From: Candidatus Omnitrophota bacterium
GTDB lineage: Bacteria > Omnitrophota > Gorgyraeia > Zapsychrales > Zapsychraceae
NCBI GenBank assembly: GCA_015233195.1
Contig: JADFYE010000017.1
Coordinates: 1 to 42,190, forward strand
Direction: 5' to 3'
Length of the DNA stretch: 42,190 nucleotides
Shown: in pieces, positions 33,875 to 42,190 of the stretch
Position numbering within the stretch: position 1 is the first letter of the stretch
How the letters are laid out: every line of letters starts with the position of its first letter
Made by a program: the position numbers and the translations under genes
The notes under the pieces: generated by a model
Databases searched by the model: none
Told to the model about the DNA's origin: nothing
What the model saw: the letters and a program-made list of their open reading frames with translations, nothing else

Positions 33875-36370
33875 ATGAAAAAATTCGCCCTTTACTTATT
33901 TATCTTTTTAATCACACTTGGTGTAGGTCTCTATTTTCGGCTTTATCCATTGTCACACTTTAACAGCAATGAAAGTTCAGAAAAAGCCTCGTTATTGGTA
34001 ATGAACCAACTCCAAAACAACATTCAACAACAAATCAATGCTACGCAAAACCAGCTTTCTCCATTAGAAAAAGAACTGATGGTAAAAAAAACCTTTGATA
34101 CTTATCTACACCAACATAGACGAGAAATACAAAACGGTATCTTAAAAGTAACCCGAGAACTAATTGCGCAAGACCAATCTACCCAACATTTTCCTTATTT
34201 ATTAGAATCGGATTCATTCTATTACTACGACCTGACAAAAAATATAATTAAGACTGGAAATATGGGGCAGAAAAAAGGAAGTAAATATTTTAATCCTAAA
34301 ACCAACGCTCCTATGGGGCAATGGGAACCCTATAACATTCATCCATATATTGGCGCGATAATTTTTCGAACTATTAAATTATTAAACCCGCAGGTAAGTT
34401 TAATGGAAGCAGTCAGCTACACCCCGCTGTTTATTACCGCAATTATATTGATTGTATTTTTATTATCCAACCATTTCATTCTTAAGCTTAACGCAGTAGT
34501 CAGCTTCGTTAGCTCCGTATTGCTCGTCTTAGTACCAATATTTGTCAAACGCAGCGCTTTAGGCTGGTACGACAATGATGTTTATAATATATTTTTCCCA
34601 CTTCTGATTTTCTCAACATTGCTTTACGCGATCAAAAACATAAAAAATTTACCTAAAATACTTTTAGCCGGATTGTGCCTATCCATTCTATTCCCTATAT
34701 ATACCCTTTTCTGGCAAGGCTGGCCCTTCCTTTTTGTAGTAATGTTTTTGTCTTTATTTGCTATAACCATAATCTATCTATTGATTTTAAAAGAAAAAAC
34801 TTGTGCTTTGAATTCGGGCATATTAATCGCTATGTTCATTGCCGGCACCATATCCGGCATAAGCGTAATATTCGGAATAAAAGAATTTTTTTCACTGATC
34901 CAAGAAGCTTGGGGCGAGATTGGAAAATTTTCTTCTTCTCAGATAAATATATGGCCTAATATTTTTATTACAGTCGGAGAATTAAATAAAACTAATATAT
35001 TTTTTGTAATATCAGAAACTATCGGCTGGTTAGGCTGTCTTATAGCCAGCGGATATGTAATAAGCTCGCTTATAAAAAATTTTACACTTTTAAAAAATAA
35101 AAAAGAACTCGACCAGCAAGAGCTTTGTAATATTACTGTACTTTCCATATTTGCGACCTGCGGAATCTATTTAGCTTTAGGTGCCCAAAGATTTACATTC
35201 TTATGTGTCACACCTTTAATACTATTGTTCGCCCTAGGATTACAGGAGCTTTGGGATATTTTAAGTAAACGTTTCTCGGTAAAGTGGATAACCATTATAT
35301 TGCTGTTAACCACTATAATACCTTTCATAAAATTACAAATTGCTATTCCAGGTCTGCTTGATCCCATATATAACGATACCTGGGATCAGGCTTTTAAAGA
35401 AATCCGGGAGAAAACCCCTCCGGACAGCATCATAAATACCTGGTGGCCACCCGGACATTTTATTAAGGCTATGGCGGAACGCAGAGTTTCTTTCGACGGA
35501 GCAGACATTGGGTCTACTCAATCATATTGGTTAGCTTCATTCTTTTTAAGCAAAAATGAACGTGAAGCAGCTGGCATTTTACGTATGATAAATAATAGCG
35601 GGAATCAAACTGTGGAATTTTTAAATAAATTCAAAGTTGAAACATCCACTGCGATAAAGATCGCAAAAGAGATTACCGCCCTATCGAAAACTGAAGCCAA
35701 AACGCTGCTTAGCCAAGTAATAAAAGACCCGCTGGTAGTAGAAGCGATATTACAGTTTACTCATAACCGTCCAGCGCCGACTTATTGTTTATTATATAAA
35801 GAGTTCGTAGATAATAATATTCAATTAAGTTTATTTGGTAAATGGGATTTCAAAAAAATGGAAATCATTAACCAAGACCCAAATTTATTGGCTAAAATAC
35901 CGTCACGTAATTCCGATGACTACATAAAATTTTTGTGGGAATTAGTCGGTGGTCCATATAAATATAGCGGAACGCTCTCACCATTAGCTCAAAAAGATAA
36001 TATAATTCTATTCCAAGATAACGTTGAAATTGATGTTAAAAATTTAGACGCATCAATTTCTTCGCCTAAATATGGCATAGGAAAACCCTTCAGTATTTTT
36101 TATATAAATGATAAAGGAATTCTGTCAGAAAAAATCCAACCCCAATCAAATTTAAAATATTCAGTCGCGCTTTTTAAAGATAATGAAGTGTGGCAATGTA
36201 TTTTAATGGATCGACCTTTAGCCCAATCCATACTAATGCGTTTATACTATTTTAAAGACAAAGGTCTGAAAATTTTTGAACCTTTTTGCGAGAAATCAGA
36301 TTTAACTGGACGCAATCATATTATTGTCTATAAAGTTAATTGGGATAAATTAGAACAAGTCGAAAAATAA
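33875..36370 (+). CDS. Oligosaccharyltransferase, STT3/PglB-like
   Basis: 831 residues with about 13 hydrophobic helices, then a large C-terminal periplasmic domain from about residue 490. It fits the GT66 STT3 family, which transfers a lipid-linked glycan to Asn of proteins. First-loop acidic motif: ESDSFYYYDLTKNI (E111/D113). Second: GWYDNDVYNIFFP, matching the DxD loop. The usual WWDYG motif that reads the +2 Ser/Thr is replaced by WWPPGHF (523-529). Two long polar stretches near the N-terminus (about 40-100, Gln/Lys-rich) are longer than in PglB. It most likely moves a glycan made by the locus at 12921-21130 (inference). Confidence 0.85.
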   Translation: MKKFALYLFIFLITLGVGLYFRLYPLSHFNSNESSEKASLLVMNQLQNNIQQQINATQNQLSPLEKELMVKKTFDTYLHQHRREIQNGILKVTRELIAQDQSTQHFPYLLESDSFYYYDLTKNIIKTGNMGQKKGSKYFNPKTNAPMGQWEPYNIHPYIGAIIFRTIKLLNPQVSLMEAVSYTPLFITAIILIVFLLSNHFILKLNAVVSFVSSVLLVLVPIFVKRSALGWYDNDVYNIFFPLLIFSTLLYAIKNIKNLPKILLAGLCLSILFPIYTLFWQGWPFLFVVMFLSLFAITIIYLLILKEKTCALNSGILIAMFIAGTISGISVIFGIKEFFSLIQEAWGEIGKFSSSQINIWPNIFITVGELNKTNIFFVISETIGWLGCLIASGYVISSLIKNFTLLKNKKELDQQELCNITVLSIFATCGIYLALGAQRFTFLCVTPLILLFALGLQELWDILSKRFSVKWITIILLLTTIIPFIKLQIAIPGLLDPIYNDTWDQAFKEIREKTPPDSIINTWWPPGHFIKAMAERRVSFDGADIGSTQSYWLASFFLSKNEREAAGILRMINNSGNQTVEFLNKFKVETSTAIKIAKEITALSKTEAKTLLSQVIKDPLVVEAILQFTHNRPAPTYCLLYKEFVDNNIQLSLFGKWDFKKMEIINQDPNLLAKIPSRNSDDYIKFLWELVGGPYKYSGTLSPLAQKDNIILFQDNVEIDVKNLDASISSPKYGIGKPFSIFYINDKGILSEKIQPQSNLKYSVALFKDNEVWQCILMDRPLAQSILMRLYYFKDKGLKIFEPFCEKSDLTGRNHIIVYKVNWDKLEQVEK

Positions 36371-36390
36371 AAGAATTAACGAAGCACCCG

Positions 36391-36412
36391 AAAAATCAGA
36401 ACGATTTTTTTT
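36391..36412. terminator. Weak hairpin between convergent genes
   Basis: AAAATC and GATTTT flank a 5-nt loop and are followed by a run of eight T on the plus strand, just after the oligosaccharyltransferase stop and over the end of the convergent methyltransferase gene. The stem is short and AT-rich. Confidence 0.3.
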
Positions 36413-37097
36413 CCGCGTAAATATAAATATCGTTCAAGAATGGAACGCGCGACAAACCGTAGCGGTTCCAGATATCTCCCAAAGATTTTGAAAGATAAAC
36501 AAACGCATTGCCATGCCGATAGATACGGATATTGGTGTATAACGGCTCAAGCGCCTGCTGCATTGCGCCTACAGAAATCTTAAGCATGCCCTTTTCAATT
36601 TCCCACGAGCCGCGTAAGAGATGATACAGTATATAAAAATATTCATAGAACACTGGTTCCGCGCCAAAAAGAAGCGCTCCTCCTGGCTTAAGTAGCTTTG
36701 CTGCGGATTTAAAAAACCCGGGGATGTCGTCAAGATGATGTAAAAGTGCCGTACCAAAAACCAAATCGTATTTTTGCGGCATCACAAGATTATCAGCATC
36801 GCCAACCGAAACTGTCAATCCTTTTGCCCGAGCTTTCTCGATATTTTTTTCACTTATATCAATGCCGCTAAACTGGCACTGCGGAAACCGCGCCATCATC
36901 TTCTGCATCAATATCCCTTCACCCACACCTACCTCAAGCGCTGTCACGCCTGCAAGAAAAGGTTTATGCTCGGAAAGAATAGCAACCAATTTCTGAAAAT
37001 AAAAATCCCGCAAAGTCTCTTCCATCTCCGTAGTTGCTAACTTTTTAAACCGAGTATCATAAAAATGCTGTTGTTTTTGTGCGCTGGTCTGCTGCAT
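36396..37097 (-). CDS. Class I SAM-dependent methyltransferase
   Basis: 233 residues. Motif I ALEVGVGEGILMQKM, CQFSGIDISEKNIEKA and DLVFGTALLHHLDDI with PGFFKSAAKLLKPGGALLFG are those of Methyltransf_11/25 proteins; it ends DIYIYAEKKSF. The frame extends upstream into the TPR gene, but ATG 37097 sits 4 nt after that gene's stop and gives a normal N-terminus, so I chose it. The substrate is unknown. It closes the T2SS-like operon on the minus strand and is convergent with the oligosaccharyltransferase gene. Confidence 0.85.
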   Translation of the reverse strand: MQQTSAQKQQHFYDTRFKKLATTEMEETLRDFYFQKLVAILSEHKPFLAGVTALEVGVGEGILMQKMMARFPQCQFSGIDISEKNIEKARAKGLTVSVGDADNLVMPQKYDLVFGTALLHHLDDIPGFFKSAAKLLKPGGALLFGAEPVFYEYFYILYHLLRGSWEIEKGMLKISVGAMQQALEPLYTNIRIYRHGNAFVYLSKSLGDIWNRYGLSRVPFLNDIYIYAEKKSF

Positions 37098-37101
37098 AAA
37101 A

Positions 37102-37980
37102 TTAGGGCTGTTGTTCTGGAATATTTCTTCCCTGTTCTTGAAGGGCTTTAATACGGTCATCGCCGTTACTACTATCTGTAGGATTTACAACCTCTTGTTC
37201 AACTGTTTTACTTTTGATTTCATAAGGCGCGCGCAAACGGACTTTATAACTTTTTGCAGAACCTCGTGAAGCATCCTTAGTCGCTGGTTGTTTTTTATCA
37301 TTAGCACTTTGATCAACCGCTCCAGCAATCGCTGTAGAACTCCCGGAATTTTTATTATATGGACCTTTACGAATCATAGCTTCCAATTCCGACGCAAATT
37401 GATCGTCCCCCATACTCTTAAGTTTAGTGATCATCTCTAAAGTCCGAAAACTCTGGTTACTCATATAATATGCCATGCCCAAACCAAATAACGCGTATTT
37501 AGCATTAGTTTCGTCAACTACTGCTTTAAGGTAGTCGATCGCGGTCCAAGGATCTTCCTTACCCAACAAATAAACCCATCCTAAAGTTAATTTGGAATTC
37601 ACTGCAGCAGGATTAATTTCAATAGCTTTTTTACAATATTCAATCGCCTTATCAAACTGTCCTATCGAATAATAATATTTACCTAAATTTTCATATGATT
37701 CAAAATATTTTGGATCTTTATACATAGCACGCTCAAACATCTGAACCGCTAACACATTATCACCCTGTTCTTTTAAAACTAAACCCAAATAATTGTATCC
37801 TGGGGCAAAATCCGGAGCATTTTTAGTAACCTCTTCAAACATCGTCCGAGCTTTACCTAAATTATTTTGAGTATAAGCTTGAAAAGCTTCTTCAAATTTT
37901 TGACGAAGCGGATATGCTTGAGCACAGACATTTACTGCTACAAATAGTAATATAAGGGAGAATAAGAAAGGTCTTTTCAT
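37102..37980 (-). CDS. Periplasmic TPR-repeat protein
   Basis: 292 residues. MKRPFLFSLILLFVAVNVCAQA is a signal peptide. Three to five TPR units follow (FEEAFQAYTQNNLGKARTMF, GYNYLGLVLKEQGDNVLAVQMF, ESYENLGKYYYSIGQFDKAIEY, TLGWVYLLGKEDPWTAIDYL). The tail from about residue 200 is polar, low-complexity and basic (KKQPATKDASRGSAKSYKVRLR). It lies 22 nt downstream of the PilO-like gene, so it may assist assembly of the pseudopilus, a role TPR proteins (PilF/PilW-like) have in related machines (inference). Confidence 0.82.
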   Translation of the reverse strand: MKRPFLFSLILLFVAVNVCAQAYPLRQKFEEAFQAYTQNNLGKARTMFEEVTKNAPDFAPGYNYLGLVLKEQGDNVLAVQMFERAMYKDPKYFESYENLGKYYYSIGQFDKAIEYCKKAIEINPAAVNSKLTLGWVYLLGKEDPWTAIDYLKAVVDETNAKYALFGLGMAYYMSNQSFRTLEMITKLKSMGDDQFASELEAMIRKGPYNKNSGSSTAIAGAVDQSANDKKQPATKDASRGSAKSYKVRLRAPYEIKSKTVEQEVVNPTDSSNGDDRIKALQEQGRNIPEQQP

Positions 37981-38002
37981 TTAACCGACCTAATAGAAGA
38001 GC

Positions 38003-38581
38003 TTATTGAGCTTTTTCCGTTTCATTGACCATCTTGGCATTTGTGACCATTTTAACAATATCCATGGAAGCAGAAACTGCATTATCAGTGCCGCCGCGTT
38101 TTGGTACCATACTGAATTTGGCCACTTTCATAAGCGAAGGATCAGAATTTATCATATGAATAAATTTTACTACATCTTCTAATTTTCCAGCGCAATCAAC
38201 TGCAGCAAAATATTCAACATAATACTTAGATTTTTTAACGATTCCGGGGTTACTTTTTGAAAGCGCTACGCCGGAGTTACCCGCGATTTTTTCTATAGCA
38301 CGAAGAAAATCCGCGTTTATTACATCATCATCTTTGAGATCTTCAACATAATATTTAGTATATTTATTATTTTCCGCGACAATTCTATCCTGATATGCCA
38401 AATATTTAAGATCACTTTTTATAACTTCTTTCTGGGCTTCAATATCCGAACTCAATTTATCTAAGCGACCAAACACCGGTCCTAAAAATAATCGGTCAAA
38501 CAAAGCAACCAGAACAATAATGATAGCGATATAAAATATTTTTTTCTCACCATCTGAAAATTTCGAAATTAATTTTAACAC
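38003..38581 (-). CDS. PilO/GspM-like inner-membrane assembly protein
   Basis: 192 residues: a short cytoplasmic head, one membrane helix (about 15-33), a coiled-coil stretch (LDKLSSDIEAQKEVIKSDLKYLAYQDRI), then a ferredoxin-like periplasmic domain (ALSKSNPGIVKKSKYYVEYFAAVDCAGKLEDVVKFIHMINSD), as in PilO and GspM. It follows the PilM-PilN fusion by 5 nt and would form the inner-membrane platform with it. Confidence 0.8.
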   Translation of the reverse strand: MLKLISKFSDGEKKIFYIAIIIVLVALFDRLFLGPVFGRLDKLSSDIEAQKEVIKSDLKYLAYQDRIVAENNKYTKYYVEDLKDDDVINADFLRAIEKIAGNSGVALSKSNPGIVKKSKYYVEYFAAVDCAGKLEDVVKFIHMINSDPSLMKVAKFSMVPKRGGTDNAVSASMDIVKMVTNAKMVNETEKAQ

Positions 38582-38586
38582 AGGTA

Positions 38587-40065
38587 TTATCCCTCCGAAC
38601 CTTTAGTTTTGTTCACAGAACTTGACGCGCCCTTAATATTCAGTATTATCTCAAAAGCCGCTGCATCTTTACCCCGATCCTTCTTCGAAGTAGTAGATTT
38701 AATCTCAACACTATCAAATAAAACCGATTCTTTTAAAGCCGAGCCTAAATTAAAAACTATCGAAGCCGTGTCAGCAACACCGATTATATCCATCTTACCG
38801 TCCTGGTCCATGGCTATAGAAGTGATGTAAACCGTGTCCGGTATAAATTTATACAATTCATTTATGGCATCTAAACTGCCCATCCGGTTATCCGCAAAAT
38901 TCTGTACCATTTTAGCACGAAAACTTTGATCTTTAAGAATTTGAGCTTGTTTATGCTTAGGGTCATAATTCTTTTTTAGAGTTCCTAATGACATATCCAT
39001 AAATGCCATTCGTACCAAAAAGAAACAAGCTGCCAAGGTCATTGTGATAAGCCCTAAAACCGCGGTCTTAACAAACTCTTTTCCCTGCGCTTCAATTGAT
39101 TTTTGTAATTGTAATTCTTCAGGAAACAAATCAATCGGAGAAGGTGCGGTATTATAAGAAGGCGCCAATACATTCAAAAATGAAACATTAGAATAAGTAG
39201 TGGCAATCTTTTTTAAAACTGGTGAAGCTACTTTGATGCAATCTACATATGGCGCAAATTCAATATCCCAACCTAAACGATTAGATACCGCATCTTGCAT
39301 GGCTTTTGCACCTTCATCATCAAATGTCATCAAATATTTTTTAGGCACTTGACCAATATCTTCGACCTGATAAGATTCCAATGTTTTATGCAATTCATCT
39401 AAAATATAATCCCGAGCGCTTGCCCCTTCCACATCAATCTTAACTCGTCCAATAGGAATGTTACGGGTCATAATAATTTTACCGCTTTGCATAACTGAAA
39501 ACTCAGTTGAATGCTCACCTAAATCTATCAAACCAACTGCTGCTCCTTGCGCTTTTGCATCCGCAACCCCTTTATACAACTGAGCAATTCCTTCTGATGA
39601 AAAAACCACATGTTTTACTTTTAATCCAGCTTTATCAAATATGGATAATTGAGTTTTTACTATGCCTTTATTCGCGATAACCAACAACACCCGGGTATAA
39701 TTAGCTTTTACCACTCCGACATTCACATAACCAATCTGAATTTCTTCTCTGGAAAAAGGCGTATGCCGTCCAGCCTGCAAATTTACAATAGAACGGATCT
39801 CTTCTTCATTTATAGACGGGATTTCAATATTCTTAGTAGTTACCAGATTAGAAGGCAAAACACACGCAATGTCTGCGGATCGAACCGGAAAACTAGATAA
39901 TACAGCCTGAATAGTTTTTACCAGCTCAGCTTCTGCTAAACCTTTGATATTTTGATTTATTAAATTTATTACCCGAAAAGCTGAACCAATTTTCTTAAGA
40001 TACGCAGCTTGAAAAGAATCCTCATTCAACAAAACACTAATAACATTTTTGCTTTTATTAAGCAT
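38587..40065 (-). CDS. PilM-PilN fusion (GspL-like platform protein)
   Basis: 492 residues. The first about 320 residues are a PilM-like actin-fold ATPase domain: IACVLPSNLVTTKNIEIPSI, EEEIRSIVNLQAGRHTPFSREEIQIGY and GLIDLGEHSTEFSVMQSGKII (phosphate-binding loop). A membrane helix at about 333-351 (AVLGLITMTLAACFFLVRMAF) is followed by a PilN-like domain with LGTLKKNYDPKHKQAQILKD and VYITSIAMDQDGKMDIIGVADT. The two proteins, separate in type IV pilus systems, are fused here as in GspL of type II secretion. The complex recruits the assembly ATPase to the membrane platform. Confidence 0.85.
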   Translation of the reverse strand: MLNKSKNVISVLLNEDSFQAAYLKKIGSAFRVINLINQNIKGLAEAELVKTIQAVLSSFPVRSADIACVLPSNLVTTKNIEIPSINEEEIRSIVNLQAGRHTPFSREEIQIGYVNVGVVKANYTRVLLVIANKGIVKTQLSIFDKAGLKVKHVVFSSEGIAQLYKGVADAKAQGAAVGLIDLGEHSTEFSVMQSGKIIMTRNIPIGRVKIDVEGASARDYILDELHKTLESYQVEDIGQVPKKYLMTFDDEGAKAMQDAVSNRLGWDIEFAPYVDCIKVASPVLKKIATTYSNVSFLNVLAPSYNTAPSPIDLFPEELQLQKSIEAQGKEFVKTAVLGLITMTLAACFFLVRMAFMDMSLGTLKKNYDPKHKQAQILKDQSFRAKMVQNFADNRMGSLDAINELYKFIPDTVYITSIAMDQDGKMDIIGVADTASIVFNLGSALKESVLFDSVEIKSTTSKKDRGKDAAAFEIILNIKGASSSVNKTKGSEG

Positions 40066-40149
40066 TGTGATCCCCTCGATTAATAATCAGATTTTTTAAG
40101 ACGACCTATTATAACCCACTTATTTTCTCTGCTTCAATAATAAAAATGA

Positions 40150-41163
40150 TTATTTTTCATTCCAATAATCTATGTTTCCCTCGAGTGCATTATAAATACA
40201 ACTAACATTCAGGGTCTTATTTTTTTTAGGCAAAATTGCTTTTACATTTATCCGATATACCAAAGAATTAACTGATAAAGCTTGAAGAGCATTAAGGTCA
40301 TCGATCTGCTTGATCTCTTCTTTAGTAAGCTCAACTGTTTTCTTCACATCACTAGCTAAATCAAAAGCACGAGTAAAAATAACATCATCTCTAGTGTATT
40401 CCTTACCATCAACTCCTCTACGAGCTTGCAATATCTTATCCACTAGAACGCCATCCATCCCTAAAGCTAAAAACACCGTACGCGAAGCTGTATTAAAATT
40501 CACTTGTCCGCTTCCATAAATTGTTACAAATGGCAATATCTTTTCGTATGCTTCTGGTGTCATTCCTTCCAATAAAAGTAATTCATCCAACGACTCAAAC
40601 TCCGCATGTTTTACTTCATACGGATTCTGCAAGCGCTTATAATACTCATCACTATAAAAACCCTTTATATTGGCATCACCAATATCCCGCCAACTTACTA
40701 CTGCATCTGCAAGCGTCGTAGCTTCAGCGTCTTTTAATACCAAAACATTCTGGAATAAACGTTTAATAACTGTCCAGTCGCTTAAATTTAAATTTATTTT
40801 TGCTTCTTCATCATCTAAACCATTAATCAATGGTTCACCACTCAAATTATAATCAACCCGTTCTATTTCAAAATATCCGTTAGCCAATTCTTTTTTTCCA
40901 AAACGAACTGGATTATTAAGCAGTCCCTGCTTCCGCTCTAGACAAGGCTCGATACCATTTTTCATAACATCATTTTTAATGATAGATATAGATCTTTTTA
41001 CTCCGGCTTCAACCAAATTACGCAACAATGACCGTTCTTCAAGACGAGCAATAACTTCAGCCCGTTGCCGTATCCTTAACCCTACATAAGATGCAAAGAC
41101 TACCAGCAAGGACAAAGTCCAAATCGCGAATATCAAAACTGAACCGTTTTTAGACCTTAACAT
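40150..41163 (-). CDS. gspK: Type II secretion minor pseudopilin GspK
   Basis: 337 residues. A prepilin leader MLRSKNG is followed by SVLIFAIWTLSLLVVFASYVGL, without Glu at +5, as is characteristic of GspK. The large periplasmic part contains GLDDEEAKINLNL and NFNTASRTVFLALGMDGVLVDKILQARRG, the helix-hairpin-like segment of the T2SSK domain. GspK forms the tip of the pseudopilus with GspI and GspJ. Its neighbours are gspJ upstream (78 nt) and the PilM-PilN fusion downstream. Confidence 0.9.
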   Translation of the reverse strand: MLRSKNGSVLIFAIWTLSLLVVFASYVGLRIRQRAEVIARLEERSLLRNLVEAGVKRSISIIKNDVMKNGIEPCLERKQGLLNNPVRFGKKELANGYFEIERVDYNLSGEPLINGLDDEEAKINLNLSDWTVIKRLFQNVLVLKDAEATTLADAVVSWRDIGDANIKGFYSDEYYKRLQNPYEVKHAEFESLDELLLLEGMTPEAYEKILPFVTIYGSGQVNFNTASRTVFLALGMDGVLVDKILQARRGVDGKEYTRDDVIFTRAFDLASDVKKTVELTKEEIKQIDDLNALQALSVNSLVYRINVKAILPKKNKTLNVSCIYNALEGNIDYWNEK

Positions 41164-41241
41164 ATGCGATGTCCTAATATATTTAATACTTTTAAAACAA
41201 CTTTTTAATTAAAAAAATTTGCTATAATTTTTCTTTTATTT

Positions 41242-41838
41242 TTATATCTTTTTAGGTATAAAAATAATTTTGTTTAATGAGCGCGCTCCATACATATCGG
41301 TAAATTTGATTTCAACCTCAAGACCATACGGCAATACTGCTGAAAAATTCCGCGAGTCTATTCCTTTTTTTTCTGACATAAAAAAATATTTTAAATTCAT
41401 TTCGTCTATACCTGATAAAACTTTTTTAGCGTCAACCATTTTATTTTTTACCGCTTGACTGTAATTAAATTGCCGGCGATAAACAGCGCGTTCTCCCGCA
41501 TCAAAATAATATTCAATTGATCCAATTTGCCTCACATATGCATCTTTACCTAAAGCTTGATCCTGAGGCGTATATACAAGAGCAGGAAACAATAAACTGT
41601 TTTCTGTCCCTTTGGCTTCGATCAAAGAATATTCAAAAGCATTTCGCAGATCCGAAGTAAATTTATCAAAAAAAATAGCGATATTTTCTTCAATAACTAA
41701 TTGCTGACTTTTTTTCCAAACCCGAATCCCTCCGTCTAAAGAACGATATATAGCCAAGGACACTGCAGCAAATAAAGACACTGTAATCAATATCTCTACA
41801 AGCGTCATACCTGTTTTTGATTTATATAAAAACTTCAT
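41242..41838 (-). CDS. gspJ: Type II secretion minor pseudopilin GspJ
   Basis: 198 residues. Leader MKFLYKSKTG, then MTLVEILITVSLFAAVSLAIY with Glu at +5 and the prepilin helix. The globular part with RNAFEYSLIEAKGTENSLLF, IEYYFDAGERAVYRR and LSGIDEMNLKYFF follows the GspJ pattern, forming the tip complex with GspI and GspK. The ATG overlaps the gspI stop by 4 nt. Confidence 0.85.
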   Translation of the reverse strand: MKFLYKSKTGMTLVEILITVSLFAAVSLAIYRSLDGGIRVWKKSQQLVIEENIAIFFDKFTSDLRNAFEYSLIEAKGTENSLLFPALVYTPQDQALGKDAYVRQIGSIEYYFDAGERAVYRRQFNYSQAVKNKMVDAKKVLSGIDEMNLKYFFMSEKKGIDSRNFSAVLPYGLEVEIKFTDMYGARSLNKIIFIPKKI

Positions 41839-42190
41839 TCCGCGTTATTCCTAAAATTTGAAATATATCTGGTTTGAAAAATGTGTTTGGTATTAGAACC
41901 TTCTAACCAAGAAACATTCAAGCCAATTTGAAAAACATCTGAGAGGTCTTCTACTGCCTTGATTTCAGTCCGCTGCTTTATATCAATACGTTTTGCTCCA
42001 GTGAGAACAGCCTCGGATTGCTCCAATTCAAAAGGCAAGGCATTATAAATCCGTAAAAGTTTTTCGTACGAAGCTAAACGATTTTCTAAAGTCTCAAAAG
42101 CATAGATACGATTAGTAAGGTAGGACATCCGTTCTAGAGAAACCAGGAAAGAGCGCATCACTATGACCAAACCGCCAGCTACTATCGCTA
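41835..42190 (-). CDS. gspI: Minor pseudopilin GspI, N-terminus outside window
   Basis: The frame is open to the right edge: read from the edge it starts AIVAGGLVIVMRSFLVSLERMSYLTNRIYAF, which is the end of a pilin helix plus the start of the globular domain, so the leader lies beyond the window and the TTG at 42170 is internal. The remaining residues (119 to the stop) include ENRLASYEKLLRIY and VFQIGLNVSW, fitting GspI by position and length. Its end overlaps gspJ in the usual I-J-K order. Confidence 0.8.
   Translation of the reverse strand, partial: AIVAGGLVIVMRSFLVSLERMSYLTNRIYAFETLENRLASYEKLLRIYNALPFELEQSEAVLTGAKRIDIKQRTEIKAVEDLSDVFQIGLNVSWLEGSNTKHIFQTRYISNFRNNAE

Noticed and set aside
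41200-41241. TATAAT-like sequence in the gspJ-gspK gap as a promoter
   Set aside because: It is on the plus strand, opposite to the operon, in very AT-rich sequence and without a -35 element.
1-42190. CRISPR arrays, insertion sequences, prophage or rRNA
   Set aside because: No regularly spaced repeats, transposase or integrase motifs, phage genes or rRNA sequence were seen on either strand.

Overview
The window looks like a chromosomal piece of an uncultivated, low-GC, Gram-negative bacterium. Candidate phylum Omnitrophota (OP3) is my best guess. It rests on the gene mix: a type II secretion pseudopilin cluster, scattered prepilin-like genes, a DUF6485 protein, a very large secreted protein with an Omnitrophota-like N-terminal domain, and the ftsH-folP-cdaA-pdxJ-acpS-nnrD gene order. 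No rRNA gene is present to confirm it. Coding density is high and gene overlaps of 1-35 nt are common. I see no prophage, transposase or CRISPR array.

Layout. 1-3256 (minus): a secreted protein of at least 1085 residues, running off the left edge and containing an in-frame REP-like palindrome. 3353-8462 (minus): a MOT1-type anion transporter, an ABC-F ATPase, a K+/H+ antiporter and a cysteine-rich pilin. 8580-12924 (plus): recN, a PPi-type phosphofructokinase and a GT39/83-type membrane glycosyltransferase. 12921-21130 (minus): a polysaccharide locus read in the order rmlA, UER1-like reductase, rmlB, DPM1-like GT2, methyltransferase, GT2, GT4, flippase. 21190-28449 (minus): a housekeeping operon read in the order tilS, ftsH, folP, cdaA, a 39-residue CdaR remnant, pdxJ, acpS, nnrD, queH. 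It appears to run on into the polysaccharide locus.

28487-31392 (minus): a small surface cassette holding a degenerate nuclease-fold protein, a TadE/Flp-like peptide, DUF6485, a HAMP-like membrane protein, a pilin-like protein and a 10-TM membrane protein. 31393-32150: tRNA-Lys(CUU) framed by inverted REP-like repeats, a 66-residue membrane protein and an intergenic region with three palindromes. 32147-36370: a lone response-regulator receiver, a lipoprotein, a PDZ-less trypsin-like protease and an STT3-type oligosaccharyltransferase. 36396-42190 (minus): the downstream part of a type II secretion/type IV pilus-like operon (gspI partial, gspJ, gspK, a PilM-PilN fusion, PilO-like, a TPR protein) ending in a methyltransferase.

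Taken together the window is rich in cell-envelope functions: glycan precursor synthesis, lipid-linked assembly and flipping, protein glycosylation by an STT3 enzyme, and export by a pseudopilus machine. The least expected items are the CdaR remnant, the acceptor-stem-like repeats around the tRNA, the plant-UER1-like reductase standing where rmlC and rmlD would be, and the repeat element translated inside the large secreted protein.
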